The translations under genes were made by a program, and so were the position numbers. The notes beneath the pieces were generated by a model that did not search any database, had not been told where the DNA came from, and worked only from the letters and a program-made list of their open reading frames with translations. This document shows, in pieces, positions 1-9,192 of a stretch of DNA of 64,000 nucleotides. Source of the DNA: CAVTWS01 sp963732655 (GTDB lineage Bacteria; Actinomycetota; Acidimicrobiia; Acidimicrobiales; SHLQ01); contig CAVTAI010000005.1 of NCBI GenBank assembly GCA_963732655.1, positions 124,001 through 188,000 of the forward strand. The letters are read 5' to 3'. Position 1 is the stretch's first letter. Each line of letters opens with the position of its first letter.

Positions 1-1934
1 ACGGCGCCGACGTCGTGGACGCACTCCAACCGGCAGAAGTAGCCGAAGCTGTCGGGCAGCTCGAACTTGTGGCCGTGGCCGGCGACGCCACCCATGCCGA
101 GGATCACGCCACCGTGTTGGATGCTTCCGTCGCCGTAGCGGAGTTTGGCGCCGACCGCCCCGATCTCGGGCCGGACCCCGTGCACCAACATCTCGGTCAA
201 CCACTCGGGGGTGATGACCTCGGTGTCGTTGTTGAGCAGGCAGACGTAGTCGCCTTCGGCGATCGCGACGGCGTGGTTGTTCAGCGCCGAATAGTTGAAC
301 GGGGCGTTGTACGGGATCACCCGTACGGACGGGTGGCGATCCACGTGTTCGAGATAGCCGAGCGTCTCGGGATCGGAGGACTGGTTGTCGACGATGAGGA
401 TCTCGTACCGGGCATCCGTCGTGCGTTCGAGGACCGAGTCGACCGCGGTTCGCAGGAGCGCCACCTGATCCCGGGTGGGGATGACGATCGACACGAAGGG
501 CGTGTCGATCAGCGCTTTGGTGACGTGGTAGGTGGTCGGGGCCCGGCCGACACCGGCGGACGCGCCGCGACCGGTCCGGTCGAGGTGGTCCTGCACGGCC
601 CGGACGCCGGCCTCTTCGGCGTAGCTCTTCTGGCTCGTCGACCGCGCGGTCGAACCGGCGATCGCTCGCCAGTGGTACAGGATGTGGGGCACGTTCCCGA
701 TCTGCGCTGCGTCGAGCCGTTCCGTCAGGCGGAACAGCAGGTCGTAGTCCTGGCTGCCCTCGTAGCCGAGACGGAATCCCCCCACCTCGGTGAGCAGCGA
801 GCGGTCGATCACCAGGAAGTGGCCGATGTAGTTCTGGGACTCCAGCAGCTCCGGGTTCCACGGTGGTTTGAAGAACGGGTCGTAGTGCCGGCCTCGTTCG
901 TCGATCTTGTCCTCGTCGGAGTAGACGAGCCGGTGTTCCGGGTGTTCGGTCAGGTGGAGCGCCATGACCGCGAGGGCGTACTCCGGTAACTCGTCGTCGT
1001 GGTCGAGCAGGGCCACGTACTCGCCGGTGGCGAGCTCGAGGGCCGAGTTCGAGCAGGCCGAGATGTGACCGTTCTCCGTGCGATGAACCACCTTGATCCG
1101 GGGGTCGGCGGCGGCCACACGATCGAGGACGTCTCGGAGGTGTGGCGACGGTGACGCATCGTTGGCCAGGCACAGCTCCCAGCGCGGATACCGCTGCGCC
1201 ACCACGGAGTCGATCATCCGCCGCAGGAACTTCTCCGGGGTGTCGTAGACGGGAACGACGATGGAGATGAGGGGCGGGCTTTCGATCGCCGCGATGCGAG
1301 CGTCGAGTTTGGCGCGATCCACGTCGTCGAGCACGGCGTACAACGATCGCCATTCCTCGTACCGGATGGCGTCCTCCCGGGCCCCTGCGCCTCGTTGGTC
1401 CTGGAGCGCGTCGTACCGGGTGACGACGTGCCGGCGAAGGCCACTGAAGCCCCCTTCGCGAAGGTGGCTCCACGTTCGCGACATGGTGTCCCGGCGGCTG
1501 GTTTCGCCACGGGCGAAGGCGGCGACCTGGGTGGCGATCATCCGCGCGAACGCCCCGGACTTGGAGATGGGACGGACGTTGGGGCCGACGACGTCGACGT
1601 AGCCGGAGGCTCCGGGAAGCTCCAGCGTGACCTCGGTCAGGTCGTCGGGGACGAACACGACTCGGGTGAACTGGTCGCGGCGCTTGCGGCTGAACCGCAA
1701 ACGGCCGGGGAACTGCGGGTTGGAGGTCGTGAAGGTGCGCAGGATCGGCGGTGCCGCAGCGACGGCATCTCGCGTGCGGTAGGTGACCTCGAGGAGGGCC
1801 CAGCCTCGTGGGAGGTCGTCGTGGGCCAGGGTCAGCGCGGGCGCCGTTCCTGACACTCGGGCCCGCGTGCGCGACGCCGGGTCGAGGTCGACGAGCTGGA
1901 CTCGGCCCACCGGCACGTACCGTTTGCTTGGCAT
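1..1934 (-). CDS. Two-module GT2 glycosyltransferase (3' end outside window)
   Basis: The gene reads leftward from an ATG at 1934 and stays open to the window edge, giving 644 visible codons without a stop. Residues 1-220 form an uncharacterised N-terminal region. A first GT-A module starts near residue 221 (ISIVVPVYDTPE, then LLDHDDELPEYAL and YSDEDKID). A second starts near residue 478 (VSIVIPTRDQ, IVDNQSSDPET, LLNNDTEV). Tandem GT2 modules of this kind are known from O-antigen and cell-wall glycan enzymes that add two sugars or act processively; acceptor and donor cannot be told here. A minus-strand TACAGT at 2023-2018 could be its -10 box with a leader of about 80 bases. It is divergent from the methyltransferase at 2124. 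Family is confident, specificity unknown. Confidence 0.85.
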   Translation of the reverse strand, partial: MPSKRYVPVGRVQLVDLDPASRTRARVSGTAPALTLAHDDLPRGWALLEVTYRTRDAVAAAPPILRTFTTSNPQFPGRLRFSRKRRDQFTRVVFVPDDLTEVTLELPGASGYVDVVGPNVRPISKSGAFARMIATQVAAFARGETSRRDTMSRTWSHLREGGFSGLRRHVVTRYDALQDQRGAGAREDAIRYEEWRSLYAVLDDVDRAKLDARIAAIESPPLISIVVPVYDTPEKFLRRMIDSVVAQRYPRWELCLANDASPSPHLRDVLDRVAAADPRIKVVHRTENGHISACSNSALELATGEYVALLDHDDELPEYALAVMALHLTEHPEHRLVYSDEDKIDERGRHYDPFFKPPWNPELLESQNYIGHFLVIDRSLLTEVGGFRLGYEGSQDYDLLFRLTERLDAAQIGNVPHILYHWRAIAGSTARSTSQKSYAEEAGVRAVQDHLDRTGRGASAGVGRAPTTYHVTKALIDTPFVSIVIPTRDQVALLRTAVDSVLERTTDARYEILIVDNQSSDPETLGYLEHVDRHPSVRVIPYNAPFNYSALNNHAVAIAEGDYVCLLNNDTEVITPEWLTEMLVHGVRPEIGAVGAKLRYGDGSIQHGGVILGMGGVAGHGHKFELPDSFGYFCRLECVHDVGA

Positions 1935-2097
1935 AGGGGAACACTCGGGTCGGAGAACGGGACCGCGAAGCCGTCGAGGCGGCGGCTCCCACGGCCGGTC
2001 GTGCGGCGGTCGGGAGCACTGTAGTTGTGTGGAGGCCGAGCACCTCGCCGACCGCCCTCCGCAGTCGTCGGTCACCGGGGCCTTTCGGCGGATGCCG

Positions 2098-2103
2098 TAT
2101 GAT
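2098..2103 (+). promoter_or_regulatory. Candidate -10 box TATGAT for the methyltransferase operon
   Basis: TATGAT lies 20 bases before the GTG at 2124, with a Shine-Dalgarno-like GGAGGG at 2115-2120 between them. Unlike the leaderless starts elsewhere in the window, this would be a short leadered transcript. No clear -35 box is visible. The divergent intergenic region 1935-2123 holds nothing else that I can name. Confidence 0.45.
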
Positions 2104-2123
2104 GGCCGGCGATCGGAGGGCGA

Positions 2124-3035
2124 GTGCAGGGGACGGGATCATTGGTCACGCGGCGTGGCGGAGCGGTGTGTCCGGCGTGCTCGAGCGATCGTTCGGTTCG
2201 ACAGCGGGGAGCGACGTTGCCGGTCGAATGTCGGGCCTGTGGGCACGGCGACGCGTCGGCTTCGGTCCGGACCGGAGAGGTCGTCAATCAGGACCCGGAG
2301 CGGCCGCCCCCCGCGCGCCCGTCGCTGCTCCACCGGGACCAGTTGCGCATCGTCGCGCCCTTCGTGCGATCGGGCTCGCCCATCATCGACATCGGCTGTA
2401 GTAGCGGGACCTTCCTTCGCCACGCCCTCGACACCCTCGATGCCGCACCACAGTCGTACGGCGTCGAGATCAGCGAGCCGAACCGGCTCGCCGCAGAACG
2501 AGCGGGAGTGACCGTCGAGCGTGAGGTGACCGACGTGCCGTCAGGGGCTGTCGTGACGATGTGGCACTCGGCGGAGCACTTCCCCTTGCCGACCCTTGTG
2601 GCGGTGCTCGGCGACCTCCGCTCCCGCAGCGACGACACCGTGCGGTTGATCGTCTCCGTGCCCAACGGGGCGAGCGCTCAATGGAAGCTCTTCAGGAGTC
2701 GGTGGACGTACTACGACGCAGGGGCTCATTTCTCCCAGTTCTCGCCGAAGTCCCTCGACATCGTTGTCGGCCAGGCGGGATGGCGACCCGTCGCGACCGC
2801 TCGGACGCCCGTGTATGGGGCGTTCGGAGCGATCCAGAGCTCGATCAATCTGGTGCGCCCTCACAACGAGCTCTACCTCGCGCTCAAACGAGGCCAGAGC
2901 CGCTTGTCGCCGCGCCAGAAGGCCTTGTCGATCGGAGCCGCGATCTTGACTTCGCCGGTGGCGGCCGCGGTCGGTCTGGCCGAGATCCCGCCCCGTCGAG
3001 CGAGCGTCATCACCCGGGTGTTCGCACCCCGATGA
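2124..3035 (+). CDS. Class I SAM-dependent methyltransferase with zinc ribbon
   Basis: This 303-residue protein starts at a GTG three bases after GGAGGG. The N terminus has a probable zinc ribbon (CPAC near residue 16 and CRAC near residue 36). A Rossmann-type SAM site follows (IIDIGCSSGTFLRHA, then YGVEISEPN), and a TMWHSAEHF segment resembles the post-motif II region of Methyltransf_23/C-methyltransferase-like enzymes. Zinc ribbon plus SAM domain is common in methyltransferases acting on nucleotide sugars or glycan termini. It overlaps the next gene (ATGA at 3032-3035), so the two are probably co-translated and share a surface-polysaccharide role. The substrate is not readable from sequence. 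Confidence 0.8.
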   Translation: MQGTGSLVTRRGGAVCPACSSDRSVRQRGATLPVECRACGHGDASASVRTGEVVNQDPERPPPARPSLLHRDQLRIVAPFVRSGSPIIDIGCSSGTFLRHALDTLDAAPQSYGVEISEPNRLAAERAGVTVEREVTDVPSGAVVTMWHSAEHFPLPTLVAVLGDLRSRSDDTVRLIVSVPNGASAQWKLFRSRWTYYDAGAHFSQFSPKSLDIVVGQAGWRPVATARTPVYGAFGAIQSSINLVRPHNELYLALKRGQSRLSPRQKALSIGAAILTSPVAAAVGLAEIPPRRASVITRVFAPR

Positions 3036-5018
3036 GTACGACCGTGCCGCCGAGCGCCGATGTCGACGCGGCCGATCCCCCTGGGGTGTCGGGCGCATCT
3101 GCGCCATCTCATCCCATGTTGGCGCGACACCGGTCGGCGACGGCGCGTCATGTCGTCGATTGGGCGATCACCGTCCCGAGCATGCTGCTGTGTCTCTCGG
3201 TCATCGGCCGCCTGGTTGCCGATACGCGGCGAGGGCTCGACTTCACCGACGAGGGCATGTACCTCCTGTCGGCTGACGCCGCGATCGCCAGAATCGAGCT
3301 TCCACAACGCGTTCGGCCGTTACACCCAGATCCTGTTCCGGATAGCCGGGCACGACGTGGCGCGTTTCCGGCTGCTCGGCCTGATCCTCCTGGTCGTGGT
3401 CGCGGCGGCGCTCGGCGACCGCCTCGCCGTATTGGCCCGCCGGCTCGGTGGATTCCCCCTTCCGCGGCCCTTCCGCCTGGTCGTGGTGTCGGCGGTGGTG
3501 TCGGCGAGCCTGCACTACTACAACCTGATGTTGCTGACGCCGAGCTACAACTGGATGAACCTGGTCGGCATCCTGCTCATGATCGCGGCGGTCGCCCACC
3601 TCGTCGACCGTCCCGTCCCGCGATGGGAGCGGTCCTCGGCCGGCGAGTTGATCTGGATTCTCGCCATGGTGGTCGGAGGCGCCGTCGCCACGATGGGCAA
3701 GCTCAGCTCCGGGCCCATCGTCGCCGGACTCGGCGCCGCGCTGATCGTGGCGTTCGCCCGAGGTGCGGCGGCCGAGCGTCGCCGATTGGTCGGGTTCTTC
3801 GTCGCGGCGAGCGGCGTCGTCCTGGCGTTGCATTGGGCGCTGGTCAACCCGTTGACGGTCACCATCGATCAGATCCGGCGCGGGAACACCGCACTCCTGA
3901 CCCTCGACCCCGCATATGGGATCGGTAACGCCGTCAAGAGCGTACGGGACGCCCTCGAGATGATCCGCAAGGATCTCATCGACCATCTGGGGGTGGCGAC
4001 AGTCCTGGTGCTCGTCGCCCTGGCGGTCGGTTTGACGAGATCTCGTCGCGCGCCCGGCACGGCGGGCGGCGATCCGTCGCTGGCAGGCCGGCTGGTCGCC
4101 CTGGCTCCGGGAGGGTTGACCGCCTGTGCGCTCGCGCTGGTGTCCATCCGTCTGCATGATCGGCGGGAATGGACCGGTTCGGGCGCCGGGTATGCGACTC
4201 TGGCCTGGGTCGGCGTCTCCGTGATCGCGATAGCTCTCGTCGTCTCGCCCCTGGCGTGGCAGCGAGTTGGCGCCAACTCCGGCCGTCGGGGCTCGCTCCT
4301 GGCCGCCGCCGTCGTCCTCTACGCGATCATCGGGGCCTGTTCCTACGCCTTCGGCTCGGGCAATGGGTTCTTCGCCCAACTGAATGGTGGGCTGGCGCCC
4401 ATGATCGCGGGGGCGATCTTCGTCCTCGCCTTCCTCCCGGATCCGAGGCGGCTCTGGTTGCCGGTGGTGGTCCTGGCCACGATCATGGGCATCGGGGCTC
4501 GTGCCGTGATCAACGACGCCGAGCTGGGTCCGTACCGCCAAGGAGCGCTGGCGGGCCAGACCGTCGAGGCCCAGATCGGTCGTTCCGGCGGGGTGCTCCG
4601 GGTCGCGCCGGAGACGGCTGCCTTCATCGACGACATCCGCACCACGGCGGTGGACGCGGGTTGGGTCGCTGGGACCCCGCTGCTCGACCTCGGCGCGTAC
4701 GCGGCAACGGTGCTCTACGTGCTGGAGGCCCGCCCGCCGATCACCATCATCCCCAGCGTCGGCGGGTACGCCACGCAGGAGGAGCTCGCCCGCTGGTCCG
4801 TCGAGCAGATCGTGGAGGCGGGAGACGCCGAGGTCTGGGCCGATGCCTGGCTCCTCACCATGGAGGCTCCCGTCGATGCCGGAGTCGATCCGAGCGTCCT
4901 TTCCCTCCTCGGGCGTTCCTTCCCGACCGATTACGAGAAGGTGGGCACCTTCTACCTCGCCATTCGCAACGAAGAGTTGACCTTGTGGCGGCCCACAACC
5001 ACCGGAGTCGACGCGTGA
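3032..5018 (+). CDS. GT-C-like polytopic membrane glycosyltransferase, frameshifted
   Basis: The ATG at 3032 overlaps the upstream stop. The first frame runs through a TM segment to LDFTDEGMYLLSADA, an acidic loop typical of GT-C enzymes (ArnT/PMT type) that use polyprenyl-phosphate sugars. At about 3275-3303 the coding frame jumps to the one reading FHNAFGRYTQILFRIAGHDVARF. That frame continues with about ten hydrophobic segments and a C-terminal extracytoplasmic domain to the stop at 5018. Removing one base near CCGCG at 3279-3283 restores a 661-residue protein. Either the gene is freshly broken or the sequence has an error. It sits in an operon with the methyltransferase before it and the SDR fusion after it (GTGA overlap). 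The GT-C assignment is by topology and motif only. Confidence 0.65.
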
Positions 5019-6745
5019 ACGTGATCATCACCGGGTCGACCGGCTTCGTGGGCCGCGAGTTGGCGCGGCGTCTGCTGGCGGCCGGTCATCACGTCGTCGG
5101 AGCGGCGCGATCGAACCATGTCCGCGAGCTGCGATCCGCCGGGCTCGTGCCGTCGTCCGAACTGGCGTCGGTGATCTCCGACGGTGGTGAACCTTCGGCC
5201 GAGGTCATCGAGGTCGTGGCTCGGGCGGAGGTCGTGTTCCACCTCGCCGGCGACGCGACCTTTGGTGACGGCCCGCAGTACCAGGCGGCCAACGTCGAAC
5301 CGACGCGCCGTCTGGTCGAGCTGCTGGAGACGCATGGCGCCAGCCTCCGATGCCTCGTCTTCGCCAGCACGATCGGTGCCCAGGACCGAGACCTGGCGGA
5401 CTCCATCGATACGCCGCTGACCGAGGCGTCGACCGCCGCGCCGACGAGCGACTACGGCCGCTCCAAGCTGGAGGCGGAGGCCATCGTCGCAGGATCCGGA
5501 CTACCGGTTCGGATCGCTCGGTTGGGGATGGTCACCGGAGCTGAGATGCGCACGGGAAGTCACCTGGCTGTCGTCGCCGCGACCGCCCGGCGGGTGCCGG
5601 ACGTGCTGCTGCGCCAGTTGGGTGGCGCGCTGCCCATCGTCCACGTCGCTGACGCCTCCGCGGCGCTCGAGTTGCTGGCCGAACATCCCGCGGCCGACGA
5701 CGGGCCCTACCTGGTGGTCGCGGACTCCGTGTCGGTCGCCGAGGTGGTCGCCGTCCTAGGGGGTGGATCGCCATCGAGTTCGGTGCCGTCGGTCCCTGCC
5801 CTGGCTCGAGCCGCTCGCCCGATCCGGGGTCGTTTGCCCTTCACGCTTCGCAGCATGCTGCTCCCCGAGCTCGCCGCCCGGTCGGAGCGCCTTCGGGCCC
5901 TCGGATGGGAACCGACCATCAGCTGGCCCGATGCGGTACGTGAGGTCGGAGACCGGGTGGCGATGCGGCACGATGTCTCCGTGACCCCGCCCGGCTGGAC
6001 CGTGGTGACCGGCGCGGGATCAGGGCTGGGCCGATCCGTGGCGAGGCGACTGGGCCAGATGGGCCGACACATGGTCCTCGTCGACCGGGACCCGGAGGCG
6101 CTCCGTTCGATCGCGGATGAATGGCCGGGCGCCCTCCCGATGGAGCTCGACGTCACGGCACCCGCGTTCATGGACACCGTGCTCGATCGGCTGCAGCAGG
6201 AAGGCGGCCACGTCAGCGAGCTGTTCGCGTCCGCGGGCCTCGGGCGGAAGGGCCGCGTGGGCTCGGTGAGTGGTGCTGATGAGCTCCGCGCCATCGATGT
6301 GAATCTGCGGGCTCGGGTCGCCGCCGTCGTGGCGGTTCTGCCCGAAATGACGGCGCGCAACTTCGGGCGCATCGTATTGATCTCGAGTTCGAGCGCCTTC
6401 CAGGCCCTGCCCGAGTTCGCGACCTATGGCGCCAGCAATGCCGGGCTGTTGAACTTCGGGCAAGCGCTAGCGGCCGAGGTGGCCGACCGGGGCGTCAAGG
6501 TGCTGACCGTCTGCCCGGGTGGGATGGACACGAACTTCCAGAGCCATGCCGGCGTGCGGCGTCCCGAGGGCGAGCGCCTCTTGAATCCCGACGATGTCGC
6601 CACCGACATCGTCGCTGCGCTCGGCTCCAGTGCCCCCGTCCTCGTCGTGGGCATGAGGGCGAAGGTCATGGACATCGCCGGGCGCGCCATTCCCCGCCGG
6701 ATCCAGTCCCAGCTCTGGGCGAAACTGGTGTCGGCTCGGCGCTGA
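5015..6745 (+). CDS. Fusion of an NAD-dependent epimerase and a classical SDR
   Basis: A GTG at 5015 overlaps the preceding stop and opens a 576-residue frame with two Rossmann enzymes. Residues 1 to about 310 are an extended SDR (TGSTGFVG cofactor motif, FHLAGDATF, DYGRSK as the YxxxK pair), similar to sugar-nucleotide epimerases/dehydratases. From about residue 320 a classical SDR follows (TGAGSGLG, LVDRD, ISSSSAF). Its active-site helix reads YGASNAG, so the usual catalytic lysine of YxxxK is asparagine. There is no stop between the modules, although an in-frame ATG at 5961 could start the second alone. The context is sugar-nucleotide or glycolipid modification. Activity of the second half is doubtful because of the Lys-to-Asn change. 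Confidence 0.75.
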   Translation: MNVIITGSTGFVGRELARRLLAAGHHVVGAARSNHVRELRSAGLVPSSELASVISDGGEPSAEVIEVVARAEVVFHLAGDATFGDGPQYQAANVEPTRRLVELLETHGASLRCLVFASTIGAQDRDLADSIDTPLTEASTAAPTSDYGRSKLEAEAIVAGSGLPVRIARLGMVTGAEMRTGSHLAVVAATARRVPDVLLRQLGGALPIVHVADASAALELLAEHPAADDGPYLVVADSVSVAEVVAVLGGGSPSSSVPSVPALARAARPIRGRLPFTLRSMLLPELAARSERLRALGWEPTISWPDAVREVGDRVAMRHDVSVTPPGWTVVTGAGSGLGRSVARRLGQMGRHMVLVDRDPEALRSIADEWPGALPMELDVTAPAFMDTVLDRLQQEGGHVSELFASAGLGRKGRVGSVSGADELRAIDVNLRARVAAVVAVLPEMTARNFGRIVLISSSSAFQALPEFATYGASNAGLLNFGQALAAEVADRGVKVLTVCPGGMDTNFQSHAGVRRPEGERLLNPDDVATDIVAALGSSAPVLVVGMRAKVMDIAGRAIPRRIQSQLWAKLVSARR

Positions 6746-6768
6746 GCGTCGGGCCGCCGAAGGCTGCC

Positions 6769-8004
6769 TCAGCCGCGGTCGGGACGAGCCCGAATGGCGA
6801 CGGTGACCCCGGGATCGGGGAGTGGAGGGGGAGGCGGTCGGGGGAGAACCCGATCGTGAGGCAACCAGATCGGAGCTGTGCGGGCCACCAGCGCGATGAG
6901 GGTTGCCGCGAGCATGATGGCGATCGCCGACCCTCCGCCGTGCTCGGTGATGCCGATGATGCCGGCGACGACCGGTGCCGCCGAGCCGGCCAACCGATCC
7001 CGGACGCCTTCGGTGGCCGCTCTGGTGCCGACGAGGATGACGGCGAGGCCGAGGACCCACACGGCGATCGTGGCCGCTTGGCCGGCGCCGTCGGGCCGCG
7101 TGGGGGGCCCGTCGCTGGCGGCCCGAAGGACGAGGCCGGCGATCGACGCCGCGGCCGCAACGGAGACATAGGCGGCCAGGCGACGGTGATCGCCTCGCAC
7201 CACCAAGGCGACGATGTCGACGACGAACAGGACGGCGGCTCCGACGATGAAGGTCGGCGACGCGGCGGCGATCGCCGCCACGGTGGCGAGCACCGCCAGG
7301 CCGACACGAACGGGACCGAGCCGGTGGTCGGCCGGCGTGGGGGCGAGCTCGGCGACAGCGACGAGGAGTGCCGCTCCGGCCGTGACGCTCCGCAGGGCCT
7401 CACCGCTCGTGTCGGCCGACCAGGCGGCCGCCACGCCGAGCGCGGCCCCCATCGCGATTCCGGCGAGGCTGACGGTCAGCGCTTCTCGGAGACGGTGACC
7501 GATGAACGCGGCCGTGATGCCGAGGACAGCTGCGATCACCGGACGAGGCGTCTGGTCGACGTGGGCCAGGATCGCGCCGACGACCGCCACGAACGCCGGG
7601 GCGAGGCTGACGGTCGTGGGTGGTACGGAACGTCGGATCGGCGCGGGCATGGCCCGGCTGGGGGTCGCCTCGAGGCGGCGGAGGGTGTCGTCTCCCACGA
7701 TCTCGCCCCAAACCCGGTGGGCCTCCGCCCAGTTGCTCTGCCGGAGATCGAGGTTGGGGCGACGCTTGGCGACCAGCGAGGGAACATCGCCGCGGAGGTG
7801 GAACTCGAAGCGCGACGAGTCGATCTCGATCACGTGGACACCCTCGCGATCAGTCCAGGTGAGGTGGTAGGGCTGACGCGATGCGCGCTCGACGACGAGT
7901 GTCCGCGACGCCTCTTCGATACGGGCCGCGGTCGGACCGTCGACGAGCCGTTGTGCGGAGCGCGCCGACGTCGTGAGCAGGTGGTAGAGGGTGCGGTCTT
8001 TCAC
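6769..8004 (-). CDS. Polytopic membrane protein of unknown function
   Basis: A GTG at 8004 overlaps the stop of the radical SAM gene (GTGA), giving 411 residues. Residues 1 to about 120 look cytoplasmic and soluble (TWTDREGVHVIEID, RRPNLDLRQSNWAEAHRVW). About ten Ala/Val-rich membrane segments follow, with a Pro-rich tail near the C terminus. I recognise no catalytic motif. The overlap with a radical SAM gene and nearby methyltransferase and dolichol-phosphate-type glycosyltransferase genes suggests a role in making or moving the same surface product. It converges on the SDR fusion with only 23 bases between the stops. Confidence 0.6.
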   Translation of the reverse strand: MKDRTLYHLLTTSARSAQRLVDGPTAARIEEASRTLVVERASRQPYHLTWTDREGVHVIEIDSSRFEFHLRGDVPSLVAKRRPNLDLRQSNWAEAHRVWGEIVGDDTLRRLEATPSRAMPAPIRRSVPPTTVSLAPAFVAVVGAILAHVDQTPRPVIAAVLGITAAFIGHRLREALTVSLAGIAMGAALGVAAAWSADTSGEALRSVTAGAALLVAVAELAPTPADHRLGPVRVGLAVLATVAAIAAASPTFIVGAAVLFVVDIVALVVRGDHRRLAAYVSVAAAASIAGLVLRAASDGPPTRPDGAGQAATIAVWVLGLAVILVGTRAATEGVRDRLAGSAAPVVAGIIGITEHGGGSAIAIMLAATLIALVARTAPIWLPHDRVLPRPPPPPLPDPGVTVAIRARPDRG

Positions 8005-9179
8005 GACACCGACGTGGGAAGAGGGGGGCCTGTCTCGCGCCGGACCGTCGCCGCCAGTTCGACCAGTTCGTCGACGGTGTGGGGGACCAGGCGGCGGGCG
8101 GGACCGCCCCGAAGGAACAACCGAGCCCGCTCGAGCATCGGGCGGAAGTACCGGGCGGAGATGGTGATCTCGGGGAAGCTGCCGTACATGCAACCGGAGC
8201 AGGCCGCGGCGATGGACCGCGCCTCGGGCCACATCTCTCTCGTGCGATACCACTCGGGGAATGCGGGGTCGTAGACCGGGTACGACGTACCCAGTCGATA
8301 GTCGCAGCAGACGGCCATCTCACCGTTGGGCTGGATGGCGAAGTAGAGGTTGGGGCTGTCGCACACGTCGTCGTTGCGGCGCCGCCACCGGATCGGATCG
8401 TTCGTCACATATCGATAGATGTCGTCGAGGTACTCGTCGGAGTCGTACAGGTTGAAACCGCGGCGTTTGAGCTCTCGGACCTCGTCGAGCACGGCCCGGA
8501 CCCGGCCGAAGTCGGCGGGATCGAAGACGAGGGCCGGATCGAACGTGCTGAAGCTCCGTGGTCGATGCGGGTCGGATTGATGAGCCGGCACGAGCGATAC
8601 CCACCAGCCGATGGCCGTGGCGAAGTGGACGAGCGGCACGATCTCATCGATGTTCGTGGGCGCCAGCACGCAGCCCAACGCGCAGAAAGAATCCTCCGGG
8701 AAACTCGCGTTGATGTGGGCCACCTTCTCGAGCGCGTCGGTCCACGACTCGTCGTAGCCACCGTTGATGCGGTCCTGCAGTGCCGGGATCAGCGAGTCGA
8801 GAGAGATCGATATGTCGTGAGCGCCGACTTCGGCCATGCGATCGAGCTCGGCCGGGGTGGCCAGGCCGTTGGTCTGCAACCGCGGGTGCACGCCGTTGGC
8901 GATGAACGAGCGGGCGATCTCGGGGAGATCCTTGCGGATGAACGGCTCCCCACCGGTGAGCAGAACGATCGAGGTACCGATGGCGGCCAGGTTCTCGGCG
9001 ATGCGACCGGCCTGCTCCGTCGTGCACTCCTCCTGATCCCCGTTCGCGTAGATGACGTTGCACTGGACACAGCGGAGGTTGCACCGTGCCGTGACGTAGT
9101 ACTGCACGTAGAGGGGGTTCTCGCGCATGAGCACCGAGGAGGCGAGGGGTTTGATCCCGCCCTCGAAGAAGTTGGACAT
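8001..9179 (-). CDS. Radical SAM protein with SPASM-like C-terminal cysteines
   Basis: This 392-residue protein has the [4Fe-4S]/SAM motif at C33, C37 and C40 (ARCNLRCVQC), then LLTGGEPF and the LQTNG and SISLDS strands of the radical SAM barrel. C-terminal cysteines (VCDSPNLYF, AVCCDYR, ACSGCMYG) resemble a SPASM/twitch auxiliary cluster region. Such enzymes modify peptides or small molecules such as sugars or lipids; the substrate is unknown. The gene starts 14 bases after the upstream methyltransferase stop and overlaps the membrane-protein gene at 8001-8004, so the four minus-strand genes 11062-6769 read as one operon. No short precursor-peptide gene is visible next to it. Confidence 0.85.
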   Translation of the reverse strand: MSNFFEGGIKPLASSVLMRENPLYVQYYVTARCNLRCVQCNVIYANGDQEECTTEQAGRIAENLAAIGTSIVLLTGGEPFIRKDLPEIARSFIANGVHPRLQTNGLATPAELDRMAEVGAHDISISLDSLIPALQDRINGGYDESWTDALEKVAHINASFPEDSFCALGCVLAPTNIDEIVPLVHFATAIGWWVSLVPAHQSDPHRPRSFSTFDPALVFDPADFGRVRAVLDEVRELKRRGFNLYDSDEYLDDIYRYVTNDPIRWRRRNDDVCDSPNLYFAIQPNGEMAVCCDYRLGTSYPVYDPAFPEWYRTREMWPEARSIAAACSGCMYGSFPEITISARYFRPMLERARLFLRGGPARRLVPHTVDELVELAATVRRETGPPLPTSVS

Positions 9180-9192
9180 CTGCTTCCTTGCG

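Noticed and set aside
15..989. A 324-residue plus-strand open frame at the left end
   Set aside because: It is antisense to the GT2 gene, whose minus-strand frame carries clear GT-A motifs; the plus frame has no recognisable domain and typical shadow composition.
3232..3312. Programmed ribosomal frameshift in the GT-C gene
   Set aside because: No slippery heptamer or downstream structure of the known types is seen, and four other genes have the same class of break, favouring error or decay.
6856..8274. A 472-residue plus-strand open frame
   Set aside because: Arg/Gly/Asp-rich shadow of the membrane protein and radical SAM genes, without domain features.
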